Source of the DNA: a virus
Reading direction: 5' to 3' (one strand)
IMG/VR virus record: IMGVR_UViG_3300030104_005545
Span: 1-24,210 of that record
Length of the DNA: 24,210 nt
Shown here piece by piece: positions 5,644-13,797 of this stretch. The notes under the pieces are model-generated. The model saw only the letters and a program-made list of their open reading frames with translations, did no database searches and was not told the origin of the DNA. Position 1 is the first letter of the stretch. The number at the start of each line of letters is the position of its first letter. The position numbers and the translations under genes are program-made.

Positions 5644-5908
5644 ACAACCACCAAAGACTAAAAAATATTTTAGATCGACTAAATCGGGTGCAGGTATGAC
5701 TAAAGCTGGTGTTGCACGTTATAGAAGAGATAATCCTGGTTCAAAACTTAAAACAGCGGTTACAGGTAAGGTAAAAAAAGGTAGTAAAGCTGCAAAAAGA
5801 CGCAAATCTTTCTGTGCACGTAGTGCAGGACAGATGAAAAAGTTTCCAAAAGCAGCAGCAGACCCTAATTCTAGACTACGTCAGGCTCGTAAACGTTGGA
5901 AGTGCTAA
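5624..5908 (+). CDS. small basic conserved protein (PGSKLKTAVTGKV / RRKSFCAR family)
   Basis: 94 residues, highly basic. It contains GAGMTKAGVARYRRDNPGSK (22-41), then KTAVTGKVKKGSKAAKRRKSFCAR and an ending DPNSRLRQARKRWKC with a terminal Cys. From memory this is a widespread small protein of marine phages and phycodnaviruses of unknown function. The start has AAGGAAG 8 bases upstream. It is the last of the six basic genes. The high charge would suit binding to packaged DNA or to rRNA-like structures; neither is shown. Confidence 0.78.
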   Translation: MARKPDKQPPKTKKYFRSTKSGAGMTKAGVARYRRDNPGSKLKTAVTGKVKKGSKAAKRRKSFCARSAGQMKKFPKAAADPNSRLRQARKRWKC

Positions 5909-5911
5909 CGT

Positions 5912-6037
5912 ATGATGTGTCGTAATTGCGAACACGAGTGTCATTGCAGTGATAACGGTCAGTGTGCTGTATGTGAGTGCTCAAACTGTGAGCATAATGC
6001 CTTAGATGAATTTTGGGATAGGCTAAATGAAAAGTAA
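5912..6037 (+). CDS. cysteine-rich mini-protein, probable metal binder
   Basis: 41 residues beginning MMCRNCEHECHC and ending DRLNEK. Eight cysteines (3, 6, 10, 12, 18, 21, 23, 26) and three histidines (8, 11, 28) sit in two clusters, CxxCxHxCHC and CxxCxCxxC, which would suit binding of two zinc ions or a small metallothionein-like cluster. It starts 4 bases after the preceding stop and fills most of a gap between genes. Sequence order and density of Cys argue that it is real despite its size. Family not recognised. Confidence 0.6.
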   Translation: MMCRNCEHECHCSDNGQCAVCECSNCEHNALDEFWDRLNEK

Positions 6038-6038
6038 G

Positions 6039-6067
6039 TTGACGCAAAGCAATAAAAACAGTATTCT
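6039..6067 (+). promoter_or_regulatory. candidate promoter for the portal gene block
   Basis: TTGACG (6039-6044), 17-base spacer, TATTCT (6062-6067), lying in a short intergenic space directly before the gene at 6093. Matches to consensus are 5/6 and 4/6. Confidence 0.45.
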
Positions 6068-6092
6068 GAGTTAGCATTATAAGGGTAGTATT

Positions 6093-6452
6093 ATGATAAA
6101 TAGAGACAAACGTATTAAAGATTCTTCTCGAGGATTAGGAAGCATGATGATGGCTTCAGATCCTGAAGAAATGAAAGTTCCAACAGATATGATAGATGAT
6201 CCTGAAGGTCGTTTTGAATCAGATGAACAAGATATGATTCTGCAGATTCTGGAGTCAGGTCAATTAACTCAGATTAAAGAATCAATCGATCCTTCTACAC
6301 TTTCAGAAATTATGTCAATGTATGATTCTGCTGTTGAAGATGGAAGATTTATAGGTTCGTTTGACGAATTTTTAGCGACCATGGTTGTACAACAAGTAAA
6401 ACAAAATTCATCAGACATGAACCAAGGTATCATGTCAACAATGAGGGGCTAG
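6093..6452 (+). CDS. small acidic protein upstream of portal, unknown function
   Basis: 119 residues, acidic and Met/Ser-rich. No signal peptide, membrane segment or recognised domain. The start follows AAGGGTAGTATTATG. The central part (about 44-80) looks helical, with DMILQILESGQLTQIKESID; the end is Gln/Met-rich. It lies one base upstream of the portal gene with no promoter between, so it is co-expressed with it. A packaging or portal-assembly helper is a position-based guess. Confidence 0.75.
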   Translation: MINRDKRIKDSSRGLGSMMMASDPEEMKVPTDMIDDPEGRFESDEQDMILQILESGQLTQIKESIDPSTLSEIMSMYDSAVEDGRFIGSFDEFLATMVVQQVKQNSSDMNQGIMSTMRG

Positions 6453-6453
6453 T

Positions 6454-8910
6454 ATGGCCATTGATAGAGAGATGCCTCTCAAAGAACAAATGAAGTTCGA
6501 CATGAGAGCAGAAGAAGTAGACATTATGGAAGGTGATCCACAGTTAGATGCTGATGGAGGAGCTACAATTAATTTTGGACCAGAAAATAAAATGTCTAAA
6601 GGTCACTCTGAAAATTTAGCAGAATATTTAAGTGATGGTGATCTTGATGTTATATCAAGAGATTTAGTAGAAGCTTACGAAGGAGACAGAGACTCAAGAG
6701 AGGAATGGTCATCAACTTATGCTGAAGGGTTAGATTTACTTGGTATGAAGTATGAAGAGAGATCAAATCCGTTTCCCGGTGCGTCAGGTGTATCACATCC
6801 GTTACTTGCAGAATCAGTAACACAGTTTCAAGCACAGTCTTATAAAGAATTATTTCCTGCAGGCGGCCCTGTAAAAACTCAAATTATGGGCATGATTAAT
6901 CCTCAAGTTGAAGCCCAATCTGGTCGCGTTAAAGAATTCATGAATTATCAACTAACCCACGTCATGGAAGAATACGAACCCGAGCTTGATCAAATGCTTT
7001 TCCACTTACCCTTATCAGGTTCGGCGTTTCGTAAAATTTATTTTGATAACACACTAGGACGACCTGTTTCTAAATTTGTGTCATCAGAGGATTTAGTTGT
7101 TCCATACGAGGCAACTGATTTAATGACGTGTGCACGAATTACTCACGTTGTAAAAATGATGTCGAATGAACTACGTAAGTTTCAAGTTTCAGGATTTTAT
7201 CGTGATATAGATTTAGAAGAACCAACAGACGATGATCCAAGTAAAGTTAAAGAAAAAATAGACGAACTTGATGGTCGTAAAAAAGCTTATACAAAAGACA
7301 GTATTCACACTTTATTAGAAATGCATGTTGATCTTGACCTACCGGGTTATGAGGATGCCAATGAGGCAGGGGAAGAAACTGGAATTAGTTTACCATACAT
7401 TGTAACTATTGAAGACAACTCAGGGGAAATTTTATCAATACGTAGAAACTGGAATGAACAAGATTCACTCAAAACTAAAAAACAATATTTCGTACATTAC
7501 AAGTTCTTGCCAGGTCTTGGTTTCTATGGTTTTGGTCTCATTCATATGCTTGGTGGTCTCACAAAAACCGCAACCTCTATATTACGACAGCTTATCGATG
7601 CCGGAACACTTGTTAATTTACCAGCTGGTTTCAAAGCAAGAGGGCTTAGGATTAGGGATGATGATCAACCTTTAGTACCAGGTGAATTTAGAGATGTTGA
7701 TGCACCTGCCGGAGACATTCGTAATTCATTAGTTCCATTACCTTACAAAGAACCATCAGGAACGTTATTTAATTTATTGGGTTTTGTTATTGAAAGTGGT
7801 AAATCATTTGCTGCTGTTGCTGACATGAAACTTGGTGAAGGTAACGAAGTAAATCCTGTTGGTACGACCATGGCTCTTCTTGAGAGAGGCATGAAAGTTA
7901 TGTCTGCAATTCACAAAAGAATGCACATGGCTCAAGGAAAAGAATTTAAATTACTAGCTCAACTGTTTGCAGAAACATTGCCTGATATTTATCCTTATCA
8001 AGTTATAGGAGGCAATCAAGCTATTAAAGCACAAGATTTTGATGAGCGCATTGATGTAATTCCTGTATCTGATCCAAATATATTTTCAGTTACACAACGT
8101 GTGACTCTTGCACAACAACAACTACAACTTGCACAAGCTGCACCAGAGATGCATAATATTCCTGAAGCTTATAGAAGAATGTATGAGGCAATGGGTGTTC
8201 AAAATATTGAGGCTTTGATGCCACCGCCTCCACCTCCGCCACCACCTAAAGATCCTGCAACAGAAAATGCAGAACTATTGGCTGGTATGCCCGCGCAAGC
8301 TTTTCAAGGACAAAATCACGATGCTCACATTGAAGCACACTTTGCTTTAATGCACAGTACAGTGGTTAAAAGTAATCCTGTAGTTTCAGCAAATATTCAA
8401 GCTCATATTATGCAGCATATCTCATTAAAAGCTCAAGAGCAGGTGCAGGCAGAGGTTCAAGAACAAATGCAACAAATGCCGCCTGAGCAACAACAAATGA
8501 TGCAACAACAAATGATGATGGAAATGCAGAGCAGAGTTGCAGAACTTGGAGCAGAATTGATAGCAGAGTTTGTTGCAGAGTATGAAGAGTTATTAAAAGA
8601 CTCTTCTAACGATCCTTTAGTAGATTTAAAAAAAGAAGAGTTAGAATTAAAAGAACAAGATATGGAACGTAAAGCTCAGGAAGCACAATTAAAATTAGAA
8701 CTTGAAGAACGTAAAGCTGATGATCGAAAAGAAACTGATGAAGATAGAATTGATCAACAAAAAGATGCACTAGCTATTCGTTCAGCGATTGCTGCAGAAA
8801 AATTAGAAAAAGATTCTAAAAATAAAATGATGGATAAAGCAGAAAAGATTACAGCCAATCTTGAAAAAACAACTGCTAATATTTTAAATCCTAACGGGAG
8901 ACAACAATAG
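6454..8910 (+). CDS. portal protein (P22-like)
   Basis: 818 residues, long for a portal and in the range of P22-like portals. The portal forms the dodecameric ring at the unique head vertex, through which DNA enters and leaves. The core (about 60-560) includes an N-terminal REEWSSTYAEGLDLLGMKYE segment, SAFRKIYFDNTLGRPVS, DLVVPYEATDLMTCARITH, and a GLIHMLGGLTKTATSILRQL segment that fits the clip/stem region. After a run of nine prolines (590-598) comes a long Gln/Met/Glu/Lys-rich helical tail (about 640-818), like the barrel or core-facing tail of P22-type portals. No known motif gives certainty, but size, position between terminase and scaffold, and overall pattern agree. Confidence 0.9.
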   Translation: MAIDREMPLKEQMKFDMRAEEVDIMEGDPQLDADGGATINFGPENKMSKGHSENLAEYLSDGDLDVISRDLVEAYEGDRDSREEWSSTYAEGLDLLGMKYEERSNPFPGASGVSHPLLAESVTQFQAQSYKELFPAGGPVKTQIMGMINPQVEAQSGRVKEFMNYQLTHVMEEYEPELDQMLFHLPLSGSAFRKIYFDNTLGRPVSKFVSSEDLVVPYEATDLMTCARITHVVKMMSNELRKFQVSGFYRDIDLEEPTDDDPSKVKEKIDELDGRKKAYTKDSIHTLLEMHVDLDLPGYEDANEAGEETGISLPYIVTIEDNSGEILSIRRNWNEQDSLKTKKQYFVHYKFLPGLGFYGFGLIHMLGGLTKTATSILRQLIDAGTLVNLPAGFKARGLRIRDDDQPLVPGEFRDVDAPAGDIRNSLVPLPYKEPSGTLFNLLGFVIESGKSFAAVADMKLGEGNEVNPVGTTMALLERGMKVMSAIHKRMHMAQGKEFKLLAQLFAETLPDIYPYQVIGGNQAIKAQDFDERIDVIPVSDPNIFSVTQRVTLAQQQLQLAQAAPEMHNIPEAYRRMYEAMGVQNIEALMPPPPPPPPPKDPATENAELLAGMPAQAFQGQNHDAHIEAHFALMHSTVVKSNPVVSANIQAHIMQHISLKAQEQVQAEVQEQMQQMPPEQQQMMQQQMMMEMQSRVAELGAELIAEFVAEYEELLKDSSNDPLVDLKKEELELKEQDMERKAQEAQLKLELEERKADDRKETDEDRIDQQKDALAIRSAIAAEKLEKDSKNKMMDKAEKITANLEKTTANILNPNGRQQ

Positions 8911-9890
8911 TGACTAAACCTGACGATAAACCAGGAAAACCGGGTGGCGGTATTAATCCAGGAGGCGGCGGTGCAGGTGGACCTAAAGATCCTTGCCGTC
9001 CCTCAGAATATATTTATGATCCTGTTACTAAAAGTATGGTTCCTCCTCCAGGTTGCCCAGGGGCACCTGATCCTGTCGAACCTACTCCAGAACCATCGCC
9101 ACCGCCTTTAGGATACAGTCCTATATATACAGACGGAGGTATAGGAGTTTTTGAACCTAAAGTAAAAACAGGGATTGTTGCTGATCAATATGCTAAACTT
9201 TTAGACGTTCCTTACAGAGAGGCTTTTATGCCTGGTGGACCAGAAAGTAGTGTTTTTAGTGCAAAGAATGTTATGCCTGTTGAGACAAAAGCTGATCCTC
9301 GTCCTTACAGTAAAACAAAACAAATTCCAATCCGTGATTTAATAAAACTGCCTATGAGAGATGCAACAGATGCTGAACTATTGGCCGTATCAGGAACTCC
9401 TGATGAACCAATGATGTCAAAAGATCCTTACAAAACCATGTCCTATCAATTAGATTATGTATCATCACCTGGAAGAACTTTTACAGGATCTGGAACTAAA
9501 CCACCTGGTTCAATAACGGGACCCGTTATTCCTTTGCCAGTCGTAGGTGGATCACCTACAGGAGGTGTTTTTACACCTAACCCTGGAGGTGGGGGAACTT
9601 ACACAGGACCTGGAGTTAACTTACCCGGTCCAGTTGTTCCTTTACCAGTCGTCGGAGGATCATCAAAAACTGGTGGTAATTTAATTCCTCTTAGTGACGA
9701 ATTAGGTTTTACAATCGATAATGAAGGCAATAAAATTTATTCTGATTCAGAAGGCAATCCTGTGTTTGCAGCTGATGGAGGTCGTATTGACAAAATGGAC
9801 GGCGGCATGATGATTATTGAAGACGGGGTTGCAAATGATGGCATTGGTGGTATATTAAAAAAATATAAAGAAATAAGATCAGAATTATAA
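8910..9890 (+). CDS. Pro/Gly-rich structural-type protein with ADGGR motif
   Basis: 326 residues. A GTG start overlaps the portal stop (TAGTG), preceded by GGGAG. The first 60 residues are Gly/Pro-rich and of low complexity. Two near copies of a GPVxPLPVVGGS segment lie near residues 200-215 and 240-255, separated by a Gly-rich linker. Residues 288-299 are ADGGRIDKMDGG, the recurrent motif, followed by a helical tail ILKKYKEIRSEL. No domain recognised. The position between portal and co-chaperonin suggests a minor head component. Confidence 0.75.
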   Translation: MTKPDDKPGKPGGGINPGGGGAGGPKDPCRPSEYIYDPVTKSMVPPPGCPGAPDPVEPTPEPSPPPLGYSPIYTDGGIGVFEPKVKTGIVADQYAKLLDVPYREAFMPGGPESSVFSAKNVMPVETKADPRPYSKTKQIPIRDLIKLPMRDATDAELLAVSGTPDEPMMSKDPYKTMSYQLDYVSSPGRTFTGSGTKPPGSITGPVIPLPVVGGSPTGGVFTPNPGGGGTYTGPGVNLPGPVVPLPVVGGSSKTGGNLIPLSDELGFTIDNEGNKIYSDSEGNPVFAADGGRIDKMDGGMMIIEDGVANDGIGGILKKYKEIRSEL

Positions 9891-9894
9891 AGTA

Positions 9895-10092
9895 ATGGAC
9901 GGACTATGGTTGAGCGATAAGATACTTCGTATCATTCGCGACAAAAAACAAAAGACTACAGATTTTGTTATGCAAGGCAGCACGACAGAAAGAGCTGACT
10001 ATAATTTTATGATTGGTCAATATCGTATCTTAGAAGAAATAGAAGATGAGATAAAAGAGATCTTAAAAAAAGGAGAACAAAACGATGAGTGA
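9895..10092 (+). CDS. small helical conserved protein
   Basis: 65 residues. The pattern MDGLWLSDKILRIIRDKKQK followed by a GQYRILEEIEDEIKEILKK helix resembles small proteins I recall in other marine phage head clusters; function unknown. It begins 5 bases after the preceding stop with no clear Shine-Dalgarno and overlaps the GroES-like gene by 8 bases. It is probably translated with its neighbours; a helical dimer is likely. Confidence 0.75.
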   Translation: MDGLWLSDKILRIIRDKKQKTTDFVMQGSTTERADYNFMIGQYRILEEIEDEIKEILKKGEQNDE

Positions 10093-10594
10093 TTTAATAT
10101 TACCCACGCACATGGCTAAAGCCAGAAAAAAAGAAAAAATAAAAGTTGCAGAAGAAGGAAAAACAATTGAAGAATTAGAAAAAAACCAAAAGAAAGTAGA
10201 AGAAATATATGGAACAAGAGAATCTAAATACCTGGACCCTGATAATATTGACAGCGATATTGCTGAAAAACTACCTCGTCCCACTGGTTGGAGGATTTTA
10301 ATTTTACCTTATTTAGGTGCAGAACGCACAAAAGGTGGAGTTATTTTATCTGATCAAACACGTGAAAGAGAGCAGTTAGCAACCGTTTGCGGTTATGTAG
10401 TAGCCACTGGCCCTGATGCGTATGGAGATACAGCTAAGTTTCCTGAAGGACCTTGGTGTAAAAAAGGTGATTGGGTGATCTTTGCCCGTTATGCGGGGTC
10501 AAGATTAAAAATTGACGGTGGTGATTTAAGACTCTTGAATGATGACGAAATACTTGCTATAATACAGGATCCGACTGACATATTACATATGTAG
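10085..10594 (+). CDS. GroES-like co-chaperonin (Cpn10 family)
   Basis: 169 residues: a charged N-terminal extension (1-63) absent from ordinary 95-100 residue GroES, then a Cpn10 domain (about 65-162). RPTGWRILILPYL starts the beta barrel. ERTKGGVILSDQTREREQ (80-97) matches the GroES mobile loop, including the hydrophobic tripeptide after GG (VIL, as IVL in GroES) that docks on GroEL. KKGDWVIFARYAG and the terminal DDEILAII match the later strands. Phage examples such as T4 gp31 replace GroES for folding of the capsid protein, which fits its place just upstream of scaffold and capsid. AAGGAG lies 8 bases before the ATG. Confidence 0.85.
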   Translation: MSDLILPTHMAKARKKEKIKVAEEGKTIEELEKNQKKVEEIYGTRESKYLDPDNIDSDIAEKLPRPTGWRILILPYLGAERTKGGVILSDQTREREQLATVCGYVVATGPDAYGDTAKFPEGPWCKKGDWVIFARYAGSRLKIDGGDLRLLNDDEILAIIQDPTDILHM

Positions 10595-10630
10595 TCATCT
10601 TGCAATAATTAACCATGGAGAACAAGAACC

Positions 10631-11590
10631 ATGCCAGAGGCAGAAAAAATACAAGACGATAAAATCGTCGACATCGATACCAGCGGTCCTTCCGTTGACA
10701 TTGAACTAGAAGAATCAAAAGTAAATCCCGTAGAAGAACAGGAAGAAGTAGTTGAAGAGCAAGCTGCTCCTGCTCCTGCTCCTGAACCAGAAACAAAAGA
10801 AGACGAACCAAAGTCAACGGACAAAGGTGAGCACGAAGAATACAGTGAAAAAGTTAACAAAAGAATTTCTAAACTTGTTGGCAAACTTCGTGAAGCAGAA
10901 CGTCGAGAAGAGGCAGCCTTAAAATTTGCTGAAGGTTTAAAAACTAAAACTGAAGAACTTGAAAGTAGTTTAACGAATGTTAATCAACACTATGCTCAAT
11001 CTATGGAGACAGCCTCAACATCACAAGTTGAAGAAGCAAAACTAAGATTAAAAAAAGCAATTGAAGAAAGTGATGTAGAAGCACAAGCAGAAGCGCAAAG
11101 TATTTTGGCTCGTGCATCTCTTGACGCTGAACGTGCAAAAATTCAAAAAGAACAACTTGAGTATCAAGCACAACAGTTTCAACAACAAAAAGAAACACCT
11201 CAACCTCAACAATATCAACAGCCACAACAACCTGCACCACAACCTGACGCTAAAGCTCAAAGTTGGGCGGCTAAAAATGAATGGTTTGGAGCGGACGAGG
11301 CTATGACGTATACAGCTTTTGCTGTTCACAGAAAACTAGTTCAAGAAGAAGGATACGACCCTAAATCTGATGAATATTATGACGAAGTCGATCGTAGAAT
11401 TAGAGAACAATTTCCACATAAGTTTGAAGTAGAAAAAAGCAAGAAAACAGTTGACCAAACTGTGGCCCCTGCTGTAAAATCAGTTTCCAAACAAGGAAAA
11501 CGCACTGTGAGACTCACACCATCACAAGTTGCGATAGCGAAAAAACTTGGTGTGCCATTAGAAGAATATGCTAAATACGTGAAGGAGTAA
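10631..11590 (+). CDS. capsid scaffolding protein
   Basis: 319 residues, acidic and largely alpha-helical. An acidic Pro/Glu/Val N-terminal tail (1-70) is followed by a long coiled coil (about 72-185), a Gln/Pro-rich linker (186-208) and a C-terminal segment with SWAAKNEWFGADEAMTYTAF and a basic end (TVRLTPSQVAIAKKLGVPLE). Scaffolds of this type line the prohead, bind the capsid protein through the basic C-terminus and leave before packaging. Position directly upstream of the capsid genes and composition support this. The family is called by architecture, not by a catalytic motif. Confidence 0.85.
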   Translation: MPEAEKIQDDKIVDIDTSGPSVDIELEESKVNPVEEQEEVVEEQAAPAPAPEPETKEDEPKSTDKGEHEEYSEKVNKRISKLVGKLREAERREEAALKFAEGLKTKTEELESSLTNVNQHYAQSMETASTSQVEEAKLRLKKAIEESDVEAQAEAQSILARASLDAERAKIQKEQLEYQAQQFQQQKETPQPQQYQQPQQPAPQPDAKAQSWAAKNEWFGADEAMTYTAFAVHRKLVQEEGYDPKSDEYYDEVDRRIREQFPHKFEVEKSKKTVDQTVAPAVKSVSKQGKRTVRLTPSQVAIAKKLGVPLEEYAKYVKE

Positions 11591-11595
11591 GCATT

Positions 11596-12060
11596 ATGAC
11601 AAATAAAACAAGAACCTCACGCTCATCTCAAACTAGAGATAAAACTGCCAAAAGGCAGCCATGGCGACCACCATCTAGATTAGACGCGCCACAAGCACCT
11701 GACGGATTTCAGTATCGTTGGATTCGAGCTGAAGTTATGGGTCAAGAGGACAAGAAAAACGTTTCTTCTCGTATTAGGGAAGGTTACGAACTTGTTAGAC
11801 TTGAAGAATTAGGAGGCTTTGATGCCCCGACTGTTGAAGACGGAGCACATAAAGGCGTTGTTGCTGTAGGTGGATTACTGCTAGCCAAAATACCAAACGA
11901 AATTGCAGACGAGCGAAGAGCTTATTTTGCACAACAAACATCAGATCAACAACAAGCCGTTGACAATAGTTTGTTGAGGGAGCAGCATCCTAGTATGCCT
12001 ATAGACAATCCAAATAGGCAAACAAGAGTATCTTTTGGCGGTGCCAAGAAACAAGATTAG
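11596..12060 (+). CDS. conserved head-associated protein of marine phages
   Basis: 154 residues. A basic, Ser/Arg-rich N-terminus (1-25) is followed by RWIRAEVMGQEDKKNVSSRI, REGYELVRLEEL and VVAVGGLLLAKIPNEIADER, and an end with LREQHPSMPIDNPNRQTRVS. From memory this order is conserved in many marine phages, always beside the scaffold and capsid genes; its role is unknown, possibly a virion or assembly protein. AAGGAG before the ATG lies in the end of the scaffold gene. An 84-base gap with an AT-rich palindrome follows. Confidence 0.8.
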   Translation: MTNKTRTSRSSQTRDKTAKRQPWRPPSRLDAPQAPDGFQYRWIRAEVMGQEDKKNVSSRIREGYELVRLEELGGFDAPTVEDGAHKGVVAVGGLLLAKIPNEIADERRAYFAQQTSDQQQAVDNSLLREQHPSMPIDNPNRQTRVSFGGAKKQD

Positions 12061-12109
12061 TTTCTAACACACTATTCATTGCCAAAATTAAATTGGATTA
12101 TTAACAATA

Positions 12110-12126
12110 ACTAATAATTTATTAGT
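12110..12126. repeat. AT-rich palindrome in the leader of the decoration-type gene
   Basis: ACTAATAA-T-TTATTAGT is a perfect inverted repeat 4 bases upstream of the strong AAGGAGG Shine-Dalgarno of the gene at 12145. It could be a protein site or a small leader hairpin that protects the 5' end of the mRNA. Upstream, TTGCCA (12079-12084) is a poor -35 candidate without a good -10. Confidence 0.5.
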
Positions 12127-12144
12127 CTAAGGAGGACTATAATT

Positions 12145-12711
12145 ATGGCAAATAAAGACGCAGCCTTTGGGTTTAAACCCGCAAGGCATTTAAGTGGTGG
12201 TGAGATTCGTACTGAAGAGTATGCAATCGCAGCTAACCACGGCACTTCCATCTTCAGCGGACAAGTTGTAGAGGCAGTGGCAGCGGGCGGTATTGAGCAA
12301 GCAGCAGCTGGAGACACTCAGCAATTGGGTGTTTTTGGAGGTTGTTTTTATACTGATCCGACATCAAGTAAACCAACATATAAGGCGTTCTATCCGGCAA
12401 GCACTAATGCTTCTGATATCGTTGCATATGTTTACTCAGATCCACATATCGTGTTTGAAGCACAACATGATGGAACTGGAACAGCAGCTATGAATCATTC
12501 GGGTTTTGATTTTGTAGGTACTAGTGGAAGCACTATTACTGGACAATCAACTTCTGAGATTGATACTTCTACTTCTGGTACATCAGGTGGTTTTAAGCAA
12601 ATCGGAATCTCAAAAGATCCTGATAACAGTGATACAGCAAATGCAAACGCTAACGCGTATGTAGTGTTTAACACTGGTGAGCATGTGTATAAACTAACAA
12701 CTGGCGTATAG
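12145..12711 (+). CDS. probable head decoration / capsid-stabilising protein
   Basis: 188 residues, Gly/Ala/Ser/Thr-rich and predicted mostly beta. It starts after a strong AAGGAGG Shine-Dalgarno, which implies heavy expression, and lies 14 bases before the major capsid gene. The N-terminus MANKDAAFGFKPARHLSGG and the pattern SGQVVEAVAAGG followed by QLGVFGGCFYTDP are, from memory, typical of a virion protein beside capsid genes in marine phages. Function as decoration protein rests on position, size and composition. No cleavage motif is seen. Confidence 0.65.
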   Translation: MANKDAAFGFKPARHLSGGEIRTEEYAIAANHGTSIFSGQVVEAVAAGGIEQAAAGDTQQLGVFGGCFYTDPTSSKPTYKAFYPASTNASDIVAYVYSDPHIVFEAQHDGTGTAAMNHSGFDFVGTSGSTITGQSTSEIDTSTSGTSGGFKQIGISKDPDNSDTANANANAYVVFNTGEHVYKLTTGV

Positions 12712-12725
12712 GGAGGATTTAAACT

Positions 12726-13631
12726 ATGGCTATAAATAGATCACAACTTGCAAAAGAGTTGGAACCTGGTTTGAATGCACTATTTGGACTAGAATATCAA
12801 GGCTATGAGAATCAACACGCTGAAATCTTCGACACAGAAAACTCTGACAGAGCTTTCGAAGAAGAAGTAATGTTGTCAGGCTTCGGTTCTGCATCAGTTA
12901 AACCAGAAGGTTCTTCTGTTAACTTTGATAGCGCAACTGAGTCTTTCACAGCTCGTTACTCTCATGAAACAGTGGCACTGGCTTTCCAGATTACTGAAGA
13001 AGCTGTAGAGGATAACCTTTACGACAAGATCAGTACTCGTTATACGAAAGCTCTTGCACGTTCAATGGCTCATACAAAACAAGTTAAAGCTGCAAACGTT
13101 TTAAACAACGGTTTCGACTCTAACTTTAAAGGTGGAGACGGTGTGGAGTTATTTTCTTCAGCTCACCCAACTACATCTGGTAACCAAAGAAATGAGTTAG
13201 AGACGCCTTCAGATCTTAATGAGACATCTTTAGAGCAAGCAATGATTGACATTGCTGCTTTTGCTGATGACAGAGGTCTAAAAGTTGCTGCTAAAGCTCG
13301 TAAGTTGATTATACCTTCAGCTCTACAATTCACTGCAGAAAGATTAATGAAATCTGCAAACAGAGTTGGAACTGCTGATAATGACATCAACGCATTAGCA
13401 TCAAAAGGAATGATTCCTGAAGGCTATGTAGTGAACAACTACATAACTGACACAGACGCATTCTTTATCAAAACTGATGTGCCTAATGGTATGAAACATT
13501 TCCAAAGATCACCGATCGCTACTTCTATGGAAGGCGACTTTGAAACAGGAAATATGAAATACAAGGCTAGAGAGCGTTACAGCTTTGGTTTCTCTGATTG
13601 GAGAGGAATGTTTGCTTCTGAAGGAGCGTAA
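12726..13631 (+). CDS. major capsid protein (HK97 fold, Mu gpT-like)
   Basis: 301 residues. Start after AGGGAGG. The N-terminal helix MAINRSQLAKELEPGLNALFG, then SVNFDSATESFTARYSHETVALAFQITEEAVEDNLYDK, KVAAKARKLIIPSALQFTAERL and a C-terminal KYKARERYSFGFSDWRGMF resemble the Mu gpT-like capsid family. It assembles the icosahedral shell on the scaffold. No large N-terminal delta domain is present, which agrees with a separate scaffold gene upstream. A very strong terminator follows 27 bases after the stop. Confidence 0.88.
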   Translation: MAINRSQLAKELEPGLNALFGLEYQGYENQHAEIFDTENSDRAFEEEVMLSGFGSASVKPEGSSVNFDSATESFTARYSHETVALAFQITEEAVEDNLYDKISTRYTKALARSMAHTKQVKAANVLNNGFDSNFKGGDGVELFSSAHPTTSGNQRNELETPSDLNETSLEQAMIDIAAFADDRGLKVAAKARKLIIPSALQFTAERLMKSANRVGTADNDINALASKGMIPEGYVVNNYITDTDAFFIKTDVPNGMKHFQRSPIATSMEGDFETGNMKYKARERYSFGFSDWRGMFASEGA

Positions 13632-13657
13632 TAATTCTTTTCAATAAAGAACTTAGG

Positions 13658-13685
13658 AGGGGCGCTTCGGCGCCCCTTTTTATTT
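13658..13685 (+). terminator. strong intrinsic terminator after the capsid gene
   Basis: AGGGGCGC (13658-13665) pairs with GCGCCCCT (13670-13677) on a TTCG tetraloop and is followed by TTTTATTT. A perfect stem with a stable loop and a U tract. It separates the capsid gene from the following gene and may set a lower level for downstream genes. Confidence 0.9.
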
Positions 13686-13712
13686 GCATATTTATTCTTA
13701 AAAGCGTATAAT
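13684..13712 (+). promoter_or_regulatory. candidate promoter after the capsid terminator
   Basis: TTGCAT (13684-13689), 17-base spacer, TATAAT (13707-13712). The -10 is perfect, while the -35 matches only 3 of 6. It overlaps the end of the terminator T tract and would restart transcription for the genes from 13798. The 166-base gap 13632-13797 holds this and the terminator. Confidence 0.5.
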
Positions 13713-13797
13713 CGACGCACTGCATATATAAAACAGTCAGCATAGACTCATGCAGTAGACAATGTCTCAGACTATGTTGGCGGAAAAGGAGACCTAT

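Noticed and set aside
10354-10369. CACGTGAAA inside the GroES-like gene as a second parS
   Set aside because: Only the right half fits; the left half (CAAA) does not match the palindrome, and it lies in coding sequence.
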